NCBI GenBank assembly: GCA_964598355.1
Contig: CAZRBN010000004.1
Location: 1-38,437, forward strand
DNA: 38,437 bases
Reading direction: 5' to 3'
Origin: DASQJJ01 sp964598355
GTDB taxonomy: Bacteria > Patescibacteriota > Microgenomatia > Levybacterales > UBA12049
Shown one piece after another: positions 7,743-15,039 of this stretch. Below the pieces are notes generated by a model. It worked only from the letters and a program-made list of their open reading frames with translations. It was not told the origin of the DNA and ran no database searches. Both the position numbers and the translations under genes were made by a program. The stretch's first letter is position 1, and each line of letters begins with the position of its first letter.

Positions 7743-8717
7743 ATGAAGATACCAGATAGGATTTATGGAGAAATAGAAATTAACGAGCCCGTTATTATCG
7801 ATCTTATACATTCCCGACCATTCCAGCGGTTAAAGCATATTAGTCAGGATGGTGCAACTCATTTTCTGCAATCCTTTAGGAATGTTACCCGTTTTGAACA
7901 TAGTGTTGGTACGTGGTATTTGGCGAAAAAATATAATAGATCAATTGAAGAGCAAATTGCTTCACTACTACATGATATTCCACACACGGCTTTTTCCCAT
8001 GTTGCTGACTTTGTTATGCAAGATGCGCAACATGAGTATCATGATAAATTTTTACAAAAAATTATTATGCAGTCAGAAATTCCTGATATGTTAAAAAAAC
8101 ATAGGATTGATTTACAAAAAGTTTTGGAAAAAGAACAGTACCCACTTTTAGATAATAAATTACCAGATATTTCAGTAGACAGATGGGATTATTTTTTGCG
8201 GGACGGGTATGCGTTTGGAGTACTTCCACAAGAAACAAATAAAATGCTTCAGGCCTCACTAAAAGAAGCAGATGCTGTTTTTTATTTTGAAAATGTTTCC
8301 ATTGCAACACTTGCGGCAATTCTTTTTGTAAATTGTTCTCGTCTTATCTGGCTTGATCCAACATCTCATGGTGCGTTTTTCCTTTTATCTGAAGCGATAA
8401 AAATTGCCATGGAAAATGGTGTGCTATCTGAGGAGGATTTATTTGGCACAGATAGTAAAGTAATGAAATTATTAGAAAGTTTGGAGAATAAAAGAATAAA
8501 AACACTACTGCAACGTCTTCAGTCTGGAAAACAATTTCACTACACTCCAAAGGAATCAGCAGAATTTTATGGTCCAAATAAACCTCGATTCATTGATCCA
8601 TTAATAAAAACAGATGGAGGTTTTAAAAGAGTTTCAGAAATGATTCCAGGTATGAGAGAATACTTTGATGAATTTGTACTATTACATACTAATCTTGGAG
8701 TTCTTCAAGATAAATAG
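7743..8717 (+). CDS. HD-domain phosphohydrolase, dGTPase/SAMHD1-like
   Basis: 324 residues from the ATG at 7743. The N-terminal half matches COG1078-type HD proteins: DLIHSRPFQRLKHISQDGATHFL, then FEHSVGTWYLAKKY (first metal His), SLLHDIPHTAFSHVAD (the HD pair) and later DISVDRWDYFLRDGYAFG (the C-terminal Asp of the site). Relatives hydrolyse dNTPs or other nucleoside phosphates with a divalent metal; the substrate here cannot be read from sequence. The S51 peptidase gene follows 12 bases later with its own promoter-like TACAAT box. Confidence 0.85.
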   Translation: MKIPDRIYGEIEINEPVIIDLIHSRPFQRLKHISQDGATHFLQSFRNVTRFEHSVGTWYLAKKYNRSIEEQIASLLHDIPHTAFSHVADFVMQDAQHEYHDKFLQKIIMQSEIPDMLKKHRIDLQKVLEKEQYPLLDNKLPDISVDRWDYFLRDGYAFGVLPQETNKMLQASLKEADAVFYFENVSIATLAAILFVNCSRLIWLDPTSHGAFFLLSEAIKIAMENGVLSEEDLFGTDSKVMKLLESLENKRIKTLLQRLQSGKQFHYTPKESAEFYGPNKPRFIDPLIKTDGGFKRVSEMIPGMREYFDEFVLLHTNLGVLQDK

Positions 8718-8729
8718 TACAATAGATCT

Positions 8730-9386
8730 ATGAAACTTCTCTTAACATCTGCAGGCTTAACGAATGGCAGCATTGTGGATGCATTGGGAGATCTTGCAGG
8801 AAAACCTTTTCACAAGCTTTCCGTAGCATTTATTCCAACAGCAGCTAATACTCTTTCGGAAGATAAAGGATGGTTACTTACTGAAATGCAAGAATGCTAC
8901 AAACTGGGTTTGCAATTCTTTGATATTGTTGATGTTGCAGCATTACCCAAAGAACTAATTCTTCAGAGACTTTCTCCCGCGGATATTTTGGTCTTTAGTG
9001 GGGGAGATACATACCCTTTGTTACAAGAGATCCAGCAAAAAAATATAAAAACGTTGTTAAGTGAATTATTGAAAGAAAAGATTTATGTGGGCATTAGTGC
9101 CGGGAGTATGATAACTGCTCCTACAATGACATTTCAAATGGATGCAGAGATCTATGAGGAAGGAGAATATGTCCATGATGTAGACGAAGGATTAGATTAT
9201 GTTCCTTTTCATATAAAGCCTCATTTCCTTTCTTCATATTTTCCTAAGGTCACAGCATCCAATGTAAAAAAGATTCGACAAACAGTTCAGCAACCAATAT
9301 ATTTGTTAGATGATCAAAGTGCTGTCGTAGTAGATGGAGAAAATGTGAAGGTTATTTCCGAAGGTGTATGGAAGAAGTTTGAGTAA
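8730..9386 (+). CDS. Peptidase S51 (dipeptidase E-like)
   Basis: 218 residues with the S51/class-I-glutamine-amidotransferase-like fold. The nucleophile elbow is GISAGSMI with Ser123. FSGGDTYPLL (89-98), just before it, is the conserved Gly-rich turn. A His is found in FHIKPHFLSSYFP near 172, as in family members that cleave Asp-X dipeptides (PepE) or cyanophycin fragments. Length is normal for the cytosolic form. TTGGAG, a 17-base spacer and TACAAT (8718-8723) with 6 bases to the ATG give a leaderless promoter overlapping the end of the HD gene. Confidence 0.87.
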   Translation: MKLLLTSAGLTNGSIVDALGDLAGKPFHKLSVAFIPTAANTLSEDKGWLLTEMQECYKLGLQFFDIVDVAALPKELILQRLSPADILVFSGGDTYPLLQEIQQKNIKTLLSELLKEKIYVGISAGSMITAPTMTFQMDAEIYEEGEYVHDVDEGLDYVPFHIKPHFLSSYFPKVTASNVKKIRQTVQQPIYLLDDQSAVVVDGENVKVISEGVWKKFE

Positions 9387-9447
9387 GAGCGGTGTTTCTA
9401 AACGATAACTACTTCTATATATGTCTCATTCTTAGGCTACTCATTAT

Positions 9448-9918
9448 ATGAAATTATTCGTTGGACAAGTTGCTCCAGATTTTTCTCTCCCGGATCAAGA
9501 TGGGAGAGAACATACATTACATGATTATAAAGGGAAATGGATTTTGATCTATTTTTATCCTAAAGATGATACACCAGGATGTATGATCGAGGCATGTAGT
9601 CTAAGAGATAATCTTCCTCACTTTGCCAGTCAGAAAGCAGTTATCCTAGGGATTAGTACAGATAGCAGTGCGAGTCATAAAAAATTTGCAGAAAAACATA
9701 CACTTCCATTTACGCTTCTTGCAGATGAAGAGAAAAAAGTCGTGAATACATATGATGTCTGGCATCCCAAAAAATTCATGGGAAGGGAATACTTAGGAGT
9801 TCTCAGAACATCATTTCTCATAAATCCTGATGGTAAAATTGCAAAGATTTACGAAGGAGTAAAACCAGATAGACATGCAGAAGAAGTGTTAAAAGATATA
9901 CAAGGCCTCTCGCAATAA
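9448..9918 (+). CDS. bcp: Thioredoxin-dependent peroxiredoxin, Bcp/PrxQ type
   Basis: 156 residues, standard for PrxQ/Bcp. The peroxidatic Cys45 lies in DDTPGCMIEAC and the resolving Cys50 is five residues later, the alpha2 pattern of PrxQ. Other family positions: VAPDFSLPDQDG at the start, FYPKDDTPGC, and LRTSFLINPDGKI at the active-site Arg. It reduces hydroperoxides with thioredoxin-like donors in the cytosol. A second peroxiredoxin-like gene and MsrB lie within 5 kb, a small oxidative-damage set. The start is the ATG after CATTAT; a weak TAGGCT box lies 9 bases upstream. Confidence 0.93.
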   Translation: MKLFVGQVAPDFSLPDQDGREHTLHDYKGKWILIYFYPKDDTPGCMIEACSLRDNLPHFASQKAVILGISTDSSASHKKFAEKHTLPFTLLADEEKKVVNTYDVWHPKKFMGREYLGVLRTSFLINPDGKIAKIYEGVKPDRHAEEVLKDIQGLSQ

Positions 9919-9923
9919 TCTTC

Positions 9924-9954
9924 TTGACTCTCACGCTATGTAATAGTTTACAAT
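9924..9954 (+). promoter_or_regulatory. MerR-type promoter with 19-base spacer
   Basis: TTGACT (9924-9929) and TACAAT (9949-9954) are separated by 19 bases, the over-long spacer typical of promoters that MerR-family activators untwist. A small dyad CTAT-GTA-ATAG (9936-9946) lies inside the spacer. The gene just downstream encodes a MerR regulator, so autoregulation is likely. The -10 box ends 6 bases before the ATG. Confidence 0.65.
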
Positions 9955-9960
9955 CTTCTC

Positions 9961-10716
9961 ATGCAGTACACAGTGAATGAATTAGCAAAGCTTTCTGGAG
10001 TAAGTGTTCGAACGCTCCATTACTATGATGAAATAGGGCTTCTTAAGCCTGCAGTAATAGCTGTAAATGGGTATCGATATTATGGACAAAAAGAGATAGT
10101 ACAACTCCAGCAAATTCTTTTTTATAGAGAGCTAGATTTTTCTTTGGAGGACATAAAGAAAATTATCTTATCCTCAAAATTTAATAGAGTAGCAGCATTC
10201 AAAGATCAAAGAAAATTACTTCTTTTAAAAAAAGAGAGACTGGAAAATATTATAAAAACAATTGATACAGAAGTACAAAATCTGGAAGGAGGTGAGAATA
10301 TGACAAATGATGATATGTTTGGTTCGCTCAGCGATAAACAACTGAAAGAACATGCAGAGGAAGCGAAGAGACGTTGGGGTGATACAGAGGCGTACAAACA
10401 GTCGGTCGAGCGTACAAAAAATTGGACAAAAGAGGACTATAAAAGAGTTGAAAAAGAAAGTAAAGAGCTTACCTCCTCAATTGCAAAAGTAATGAAGAAA
10501 GGCACTGAAAGTCCTGAAGTGCAGACCCTTATTGAAAAGCACTACCAAAGCATCAATCAATTTTATGATTGCCCTTTGGAAATGTATAAAAATTTAGGAG
10601 AAATGTATATTACAGATCCACGATTCACTGCATATTATGAAAAATTTGCTCCTGGTCTTGCAAAGTTTATGAAAGATGCAATTGCATACTATTGCAAAAC
10701 CAACGAAGTAAAGTAA
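9961..10716 (+). CDS. MerR-family regulator with TipAS-like ligand domain
   Basis: 251 residues. Residues 1-70 are a MerR winged helix: YTVNELAKLSGVSVRTLHYYDEIGLLKP (2-30), then NGYRYYGQKEIVQLQQILFYRELDFSLEDIKKII. A coiled dimerisation helix spans about 78-110. The C-terminal 140 residues are helical and match the TipAS/Mta antibiotic-binding domain, with MFGSLSDKQLKEHAEEAKRRWGDTEAYKQS at its start. TipA and Mta regulators bind drugs and switch on efflux or their own gene. No transporter lies next to it; the most likely visible target is its own promoter. Confidence 0.9.
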   Translation: MQYTVNELAKLSGVSVRTLHYYDEIGLLKPAVIAVNGYRYYGQKEIVQLQQILFYRELDFSLEDIKKIILSSKFNRVAAFKDQRKLLLLKKERLENIIKTIDTEVQNLEGGENMTNDDMFGSLSDKQLKEHAEEAKRRWGDTEAYKQSVERTKNWTKEDYKRVEKESKELTSSIAKVMKKGTESPEVQTLIEKHYQSINQFYDCPLEMYKNLGEMYITDPRFTAYYEKFAPGLAKFMKDAIAYYCKTNEVK

Positions 10717-10718
10717 AG

Positions 10719-10746
10719 AAGAGGCAGCGGTACCCTGCCTCTTTTC
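10719..10746 (+). terminator. Rho-independent terminator after the MerR gene
   Basis: AAGAGGCAG (10719-10727), loop CGGTACC, CTGCCTCTT (10735-10743), then a T/C-rich tail. It begins 3 bases after the stop codon. Confidence 0.85.
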
Positions 10747-10809
10747 TTCGTCTATTCCCATCTGTTTAATCCTGATTTGAACATGTTGTTTGAATTTTAT
10801 GCTTTAGTT

Positions 10810-10845
10810 TGGTATGATGAATCGTCCCTCATTGAGGGAGTTTTT
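10810..10845 (+). promoter_or_regulatory. Promoter and SD-masking hairpin of the J-domain gene
   Basis: Extended -10 TGGTATGAT (10810-10818) predicts a start near 10825. The RNA would begin with a hairpin TCCCTC-ATT-GAGGGA (10825-10839) followed by GTTTTTG and the ATG at 10848. The 3' arm contains the only Shine-Dalgarno sequence (GAGGGAG). It could act as a translational lock or, with the five Ts, as a weak attenuator. Confidence 0.55.
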
Positions 10846-10847
10846 GT

Positions 10848-11654
10848 ATGAAAGCATTGAGTATCAATACAACCTTGGAAGACAAAAAGAAGACTCAAGT
10901 GCGAAATTCCATTTATCGCAAAGAAAAAATCCTTGAAGAATGGACTGAAAAAGTTGAAGACCTGCGAATGGAATTAGAGCTTATTAAACATGAATATCAT
11001 GTAAGAGTTGGAGGGCTTTTGTTAAAAGATAACCAATTAGATTTGGAAATTCTCCAATTGAGAAACCTTAAAGAGTTGATGAGTCAAGGCATAAGCTATG
11101 GCGATGCTGTCAAGCAAGAAGAAGATGCCTTTTATAATGAAATTCTTCGTATGCAAAAAGAGCAGGAAACAATAGAAGAAGAAAAAGAGATACTTGAAAA
11201 AAGAGATACTATTGAGGCATCAATTGCAGATGAAGTAAAAACACTATGGAAAAAACTTATTAGAAAATTCCATCCTGATTTAGTGACAGATGTTGAGGAA
11301 AAATTACGTCGTGAAGATATTATGAAAAAAATAAATCAAGCCTACTCTCATTTTGATTTAGAAACACTACAGTCATTCCAAAATAATATAGAGATTGAAA
11401 ATATTGCAGAAGCTAGTCTTGAAAAACTCGAAAGAGTTCTGGTTGATATCGAAAATACCATTGAGGAATTAAAGATGGAGTGGATAGAACAAAAAAATTC
11501 TATGTGGTATTCATGGAAGCTTAAAAAGCAAAAAGCAGTACGGCAAGAAGATGTTTTCGCTGACCTTGAAAAAACATTACTTGATGATGTGGTAAAAAAA
11601 ATAAAAATTATCCAAGAACTTCGTCGAGAAGTTATTCCCAATTATCCATTATAA
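10848..11654 (+). CDS. Coiled-coil protein with internal J-domain
   Basis: 268 residues, mostly charged helix. Residues about 20-125 are predicted coiled coil (many Glu/Lys, for example KEQETIEEEKEILEKRD). A truncated J-domain follows: LWKKLIRKFHPDLVTD with the HPD triad at 142-144, and IMKKINQAYSHFDLETLQSF as helix III. A second coiled segment fills 185-260. HPD is needed to stimulate DnaK ATPase, so it is a candidate DnaK co-chaperone; the dnaK operon lies 20 kb away. It overlaps the convergent peroxiredoxin-like gene by 13 bases. Confidence 0.7.
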   Translation: MKALSINTTLEDKKKTQVRNSIYRKEKILEEWTEKVEDLRMELELIKHEYHVRVGGLLLKDNQLDLEILQLRNLKELMSQGISYGDAVKQEEDAFYNEILRMQKEQETIEEEKEILEKRDTIEASIADEVKTLWKKLIRKFHPDLVTDVEEKLRREDIMKKINQAYSHFDLETLQSFQNNIEIENIAEASLEKLERVLVDIENTIEELKMEWIEQKNSMWYSWKLKKQKAVRQEDVFADLEKTLLDDVVKKIKIIQELRREVIPNYPL

Positions 11655-12199
11655 AATGATTTCTTTTTTAGAAAGTTCTTTATTTCACTTACTGGCATTC
11701 TTTCCATAAAATTAGAGCTGTAGTATGCTGAGTGGATAGTAAAATTTGGAGGACCTATGAGAAAGTCAGCAGGGAGCAAGTTAGGATCTCCATCTATTTT
11801 CCCTTGGACAACCTTGTGTAATAGCATTCCTCCCAATACGTGTGGTACTTCAATAAGGCTATTTGGCCAGCCCAAAAAAGAAGATTCTATGCCATAGAGA
11901 GAATAAATTTTTTTATCGGGGTCAGCAATGATCGGGACAGGTGGGTTAAATTTTTCAACATATTGAATAACACTTGGTGTTGGGGATTGGAAGAAAAAAA
12001 GCATATGTAACCCAAGAGAATTCAGCTCTGGATAAACCCTAATCAATTTAAGCATTGCAACACTGCAAAAAGGACACCCGGCATAACGGAAAAAACAAAG
12101 CATAAGCTGTTTATCTTTATAGTCTGACAATGCCACTCTATTGGCATGAATATCTTGAGTAGTAAAATCAGGGGCTTGTTGCTGGGGGAGGAGTCTCAT
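11642..12199 (-). CDS. Peroxiredoxin-like (AhpC/TSA, PRXL2-type) protein
   Basis: 185 residues with a thioredoxin fold: QQAPDFTTQDIHANRVALSDYKDKQLMLCFFRYAGCPFCSVAMLKL places a CPFC pair near 42-45, where peroxiredoxins have T-x-x-C. The later part (SPTPSVIQYVEKFNPPVPIIADPDKKIYSLYGIE) is typical of AhpC/TSA relatives with a CxxC site. Substrate and reductant are unknown. On the minus strand TTGCCA, a 17-base spacer and TACGAT end 8 bases before the ATG, so the leader is very short or absent. Confidence 0.8.
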   Translation of the reverse strand: MRLLPQQQAPDFTTQDIHANRVALSDYKDKQLMLCFFRYAGCPFCSVAMLKLIRVYPELNSLGLHMLFFFQSPTPSVIQYVEKFNPPVPIIADPDKKIYSLYGIESSFLGWPNSLIEVPHVLGGMLLHKVVQGKIDGDPNLLPADFLIGPPNFTIHSAYYSSNFMERMPVSEIKNFLKKKSFYNG

Positions 12200-12257
12200 C
12201 TATTCTTATCGTAAAAGATTAGAAATATTTTGGCAATACATAAACATTTTCACCTTT

Positions 12258-12311
12258 TTGTTATCTCCTTTTTACTTCGTTATTATCCAAAGTCGGTACT
12301 CTCAAGGGAGA
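12258..12311 (+). promoter_or_regulatory. Promoter and SD leader of hsp20
   Basis: TTGTTA (12258-12263), a 17-base spacer and TATTAT (12281-12286). The leader of about 20 bases carries AAGGGAG 3-4 bases before the ATG. TCTC-AAGG-GAGA (12300-12311) can fold over the Shine-Dalgarno sequence. No CIRCE element is seen. Confidence 0.55.
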
Positions 12312-12312
12312 T

Positions 12313-12765
12313 ATGGCAAACATCCGCTGGAATCCGTGGAGTCTTTCAAATGTTTTTGATGAGGAAGGATGGGATATTCCCACAATTCCTGGGCTTTCTC
12401 GCTTGAGTCAAGGTCTTAATTTATATGAGACTAGTGATGCAGTTATTGCAGAAGTGGCTCTTCCTGGAGTCTCTTCAGATAAAATTGATGTAACAGTAGA
12501 AGATGGATTGGTTCGGGTAACAGGTGAGCAAGAACAAAAAAAAGAGAAGAGGGAAAATGCTCGCTATTTCATGAATTCCCTTTCTGCTTCGTATAATTAC
12601 GCATTTCGTTTGCCAAAAGACGTTAACCCCAATGCAGAGCCAATTGCGTCTTTTGATAATGGTTTGGTACGGTTGGAATTTCCAAAGGTCCAGAAAGCAG
12701 AGCCAAAAAGAATAACAATAAAAACAAAAGAAAAACCAGCAAGAGGGAAAGAGGATGGGAAGTAA
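12313..12765 (+). CDS. Small heat-shock protein, Hsp20/alpha-crystallin family
   Basis: 150 residues. The alpha-crystallin domain spans about 33-138: LNLYETSDAVIAEVALPGVSSDKIDVTVEDGLVRVTGEQE, then YAFRLPKDVNPNAEPIASFDNGLVRLEFPK. The C-terminal tail KRITIKTKEK replaces the usual I-x-I anchor (ITI fits). Such proteins hold unfolding proteins for DnaK. The TAA stop is followed in the same frame by 37 sense codons that resemble DUF2795, described separately. The Shine-Dalgarno leader contrasts with most neighbours. Confidence 0.95.
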   Translation: MANIRWNPWSLSNVFDEEGWDIPTIPGLSRLSQGLNLYETSDAVIAEVALPGVSSDKIDVTVEDGLVRVTGEQEQKKEKRENARYFMNSLSASYNYAFRLPKDVNPNAEPIASFDNGLVRLEFPKVQKAEPKRITIKTKEKPARGKEDGK

Positions 12766-12879
12766 ATTCAATCAGGTCATGTAAATCCTGTTGTAGTACA
12801 GAAATTTTTAAAAGGAGTAGCTTCTTTTGTTTCAAAAGAAACACTTATTGAGAAAGCAAAAGAAGAAGGTGCGGATTAG
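12755..12879 (+). pseudogene. DUF2795-like remnant after hsp20
   Basis: From 12781 the sequence encodes VNPVVVQKFLKGVASFVSKE and continues TLIEKAKEEGAD to a TAG at 12877. This matches the first 30 residues of DUF2795 proteins (P..VQK.LKGV...SK..L...AK.NGAD). The frame has no start codon and is in phase with the hsp20 stop. A different frame begins with an ATG at 12755 behind GGAAAGAGG, gives MGSKFNQVM and stops at 12782. One frameshift near 12778 would join the two. It is either a decayed gene, a sequencing error, or a rarely read-through tail of Hsp20. Confidence 0.6.
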
Positions 12880-12896
12880 GGAAGGGAGAATAAGAA

Positions 12897-13217
12897 TTAG
12901 TCATTTGGGGTAGCATGACGAGTTCGATCAGCGGGTAATCCCCCTTGGGATTGGTCACCATGGACATAAGTAGTTCTTAACTCTGAATTATCTGCTAATC
13001 TCCTTACATGCTCATATATTTCTCCATAATGTAATTTTGTTGTTTGTCCACCAGTGTTGCTTGCTTGTTGTTGGGCCTCTTCTTCTGCAACAATTCCAAT
13101 ACCTAAACCACCTGCCATCCAGGTAATTTCTTTAGTCAAACTCCCACCACTTCCACGTTTTAGTACCACGTTATGGAATTCACGTCCAAGTTGTTGAGGA
13201 AATCCTTCTAGTCTCAT
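12897..13217 (-). CDS. Hypothetical protein with good promoter
   Basis: 106 residues, unrecognised. It is polar with a short Gly-rich stretch (EITWMAGGLGIGIVAEEEAQQQ, about 29-50) and a His/Arg/Asp-rich tail (YVHGDQSQGGLPADRTRHATPND). The basic N-terminus and the AGGLGIGIVAEE turn give no safe family. Its promoter is among the clearest in the window: TTGACT (minus, 13257-13252), a 17-base spacer and TATTAT (13234-13229), with 11 bases to the ATG. That supports a real gene despite the lack of homologs I can name. Confidence 0.55.
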   Translation of the reverse strand: MRLEGFPQQLGREFHNVVLKRGSGGSLTKEITWMAGGLGIGIVAEEEAQQQASNTGGQTTKLHYGEIYEHVRRLADNSELRTTYVHGDQSQGGLPADRTRHATPND

Positions 13218-13286
13218 GCTGTAGTCCTATAATAACATCGAATTGTTTAACAGTCAAGCTAGGAAATGCAAGAGTTTGGGAGGGTA

Positions 13287-13616
13287 TTACTTTATCTCCA
13301 AAAGCTCTATTTCAAAAACAAGTGTAGCAAAGCCTGGTATATCTCCTACTCCATATTTCCCATACCCATATTGATAGGGAATAGTTAATTTTCTTTTTCC
13401 TCCAGTTCGCATGCCAATTATTCCCAGATCCCATCCTCGGATCACATACCCTGCACCTATTTGTACTTCAAATGGCTCTTTACGATCGTAGGAGCTGTCA
13501 AATTTCTTTCCATCTGGAAATGTCCCGAGGTAATGAACAACAATAGTATCTCCTTCTTTGACTGCTTCTCCTGTTCCTTTTTTTGTATCTTCAATTTTTA
13601 ATTCTTGTTCATCCAT
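13287..13616 (-). CDS. FKBP-type peptidyl-prolyl isomerase
   Basis: 109 residues, a single cytosolic FKBP domain with no signal peptide. Core positions are in place: VVHYLGTFPDGKKFDSSYDR (27-46), PFEVQIGAGYVIRGWDLGIIGM with the pocket Trp, GGKRKLTIPYQYGYG and GFATLVFEIELLEI. It catalyses cis-trans prolyl isomerisation. The minus-strand extended -10 TGCTATAAT (TATAAT at 13628-13623) ends 6 bases before the ATG: predicted leaderless. It is divergent from msrB, whose promoter lies in the same 81-base gap. Confidence 0.95.
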   Translation of the reverse strand: MDEQELKIEDTKKGTGEAVKEGDTIVVHYLGTFPDGKKFDSSYDRKEPFEVQIGAGYVIRGWDLGIIGMRTGGKRKLTIPYQYGYGKYGVGDIPGFATLVFEIELLEIK

Positions 13617-13682
13617 GCAAATATTATAGCAAAATAACTAGCTTTTTGGGAGTCTAAAATAGGCTCGAAATTTGCATGTGTG

Positions 13683-13691
13683 TGGTATACT
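13683..13691 (+). promoter_or_regulatory. Extended -10 promoter of msrB, leaderless type
   Basis: TGGTATACT (13683-13691) ends 6 bases before the ATG at 13698. It excludes the in-frame upstream start at 13680. Confidence 0.7.
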
Positions 13692-13697
13692 GAGAAT

Positions 13698-14096
13698 ATG
13701 GATAACATGCAAAAGAAGGATGAAGAGTTTTGGAAAAAGAAACTAAATTCTGACCAATACCACGTATTGCGAGAAAAAGGTACAGAGGCTCCCTTTACCG
13801 GAAAATTCTACAAAAAATTTGACAAGGGGATGTATGTATGTGCTGCTTGTGGTCAAGAACTCTTTTCTTCAGATACTAAATTTGATAGCGATTGTGGATG
13901 GCCAAGTTTTGATAAGTCTTTACAAGGCAATGTGGAATTGCATGAAGATAATTCATATGGCATGCATAGAGTAGAAGTCACCTGCAGCAATTGTGGTTCG
14001 CATTTAGGCCATGTTTTTGATGACGGACCAACTGAGACAGGAAAGCGATTTTGCATTAATTCCATTTCTTTGGGTTTTACACCTAAAGAAAAATAA
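13698..14096 (+). CDS. msrB: Methionine-R-sulfoxide reductase B
   Basis: 132 residues. It reduces methionine-R-sulfoxide in proteins. Two zinc CxxC pairs are present (C48/C51 in YVCAACGQEL, C96/C99 in TCSNCGSH). The catalytic Cys119 sits in GKRFCINSISL, and Cys66 in SDCGWPSF is the usual resolving position. HLGHVFDDGP is the conserved His-containing loop. The MsrA partner is not in the window. No export signal, so it acts in the cytosol. Confidence 0.96.
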   Translation: MDNMQKKDEEFWKKKLNSDQYHVLREKGTEAPFTGKFYKKFDKGMYVCAACGQELFSSDTKFDSDCGWPSFDKSLQGNVELHEDNSYGMHRVEVTCSNCGSHLGHVFDDGPTETGKRFCINSISLGFTPKEK

Positions 14097-14160
14097 TTCT
14101 TCTTCTTTTCATTCCAATAACAATTGAGCAGCAACATAATAAATTACGTATACTAAAGAT

Positions 14161-15036
14161 ATGTTTTTCTTTGTGCTTTCCCTTCTTATCATCATTCTCC
14201 TGATTATGTTTGGATATTCTTGGTACAGACTTCATAAAGAAATTCACGTACACGCGAATCATTATAAAGATACCCCAAAAAATAATGGACTAGTATATAC
14301 AGATTTTTCAGTAAAGACAGTAGACAATTATAAAATTTCAGGGTGGTATATCCCGGTATCTTCTCCGAAAGCATTTGTTATATTACTCCATGGAAGACTA
14401 ACAAAAGATGGGGGACGGGCAATGATGATTTCTCATGCAAAGTATTTACATGATCATGGCTATGCAGCTGTGCTTTTTGATATGCGAGGAGTAGGAGAAA
14501 GCGATGGAAAGACAATTACCTTAGGAGTGAATGAGTGGAAAGATGTTATGGCTGTGTATGACTATATCCAGACACTTCCTGAAGCAAAGAATAAAAAAAT
14601 TGGTTTTATGGGAATCTCTATGGGTGGAGTTGTTGCGCTTATTGCTGCTGGAAAAGAAAAAATTGGAGATTTTGTTATTGCATCAGTTCCATATAAAAGT
14701 TTTGTTAGCCTTTTTACTCAGCAGGTAAAAAGAGAGAATTTGTTTCCACGATTCCTTTTTGTTTGGCTACTTGCTCTTGCTGCTCTTTTTGAATTGGGAC
14801 CTTTCTATTTTCTTCTTAATCCTCTCCGTCTGATAAAAAATATCAAGGCACCGATTCTTCTTATTAGTGCAAAAAATGACACGATGATAGATCCACGAGA
14901 TCAATGGGAATTGTATGAGGCAGCTAACAAACCAAAAGAATTCTGGCAAGCAGATACAACACATCATGTTCATGGAGAATTGCGGAATGAATTTGAAGAC
15001 AAAGTTATTAACTTTTTAAGAGTTTATGGAGAATGA
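14161..15036 (+). CDS. Membrane-anchored alpha/beta hydrolase
   Basis: 291 residues. A membrane anchor occupies residues 1-22. The hydrolase domain then shows the oxyanion strand VILLHGR (74-80), RGVGESDG, the nucleophile elbow GISMGG with Ser153, an Asp in SAKNDTMIDPRD near 240 and a His in TTHHVHGE near 268. A hydrophobic lid-like segment (LFVWLLALAALFELGPFYFLL) lies between Ser and Asp. Substrate unknown. TATACT (14149-14154) ends 6 bases before the ATG. The gene ends with TGA, evidence that UGA is a stop here. Confidence 0.85.
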   Translation: MFFFVLSLLIIILLIMFGYSWYRLHKEIHVHANHYKDTPKNNGLVYTDFSVKTVDNYKISGWYIPVSSPKAFVILLHGRLTKDGGRAMMISHAKYLHDHGYAAVLFDMRGVGESDGKTITLGVNEWKDVMAVYDYIQTLPEAKNKKIGFMGISMGGVVALIAAGKEKIGDFVIASVPYKSFVSLFTQQVKRENLFPRFLFVWLLALAALFELGPFYFLLNPLRLIKNIKAPILLISAKNDTMIDPRDQWELYEAANKPKEFWQADTTHHVHGELRNEFEDKVINFLRVYGE

Positions 15037-15039
15037 TAG

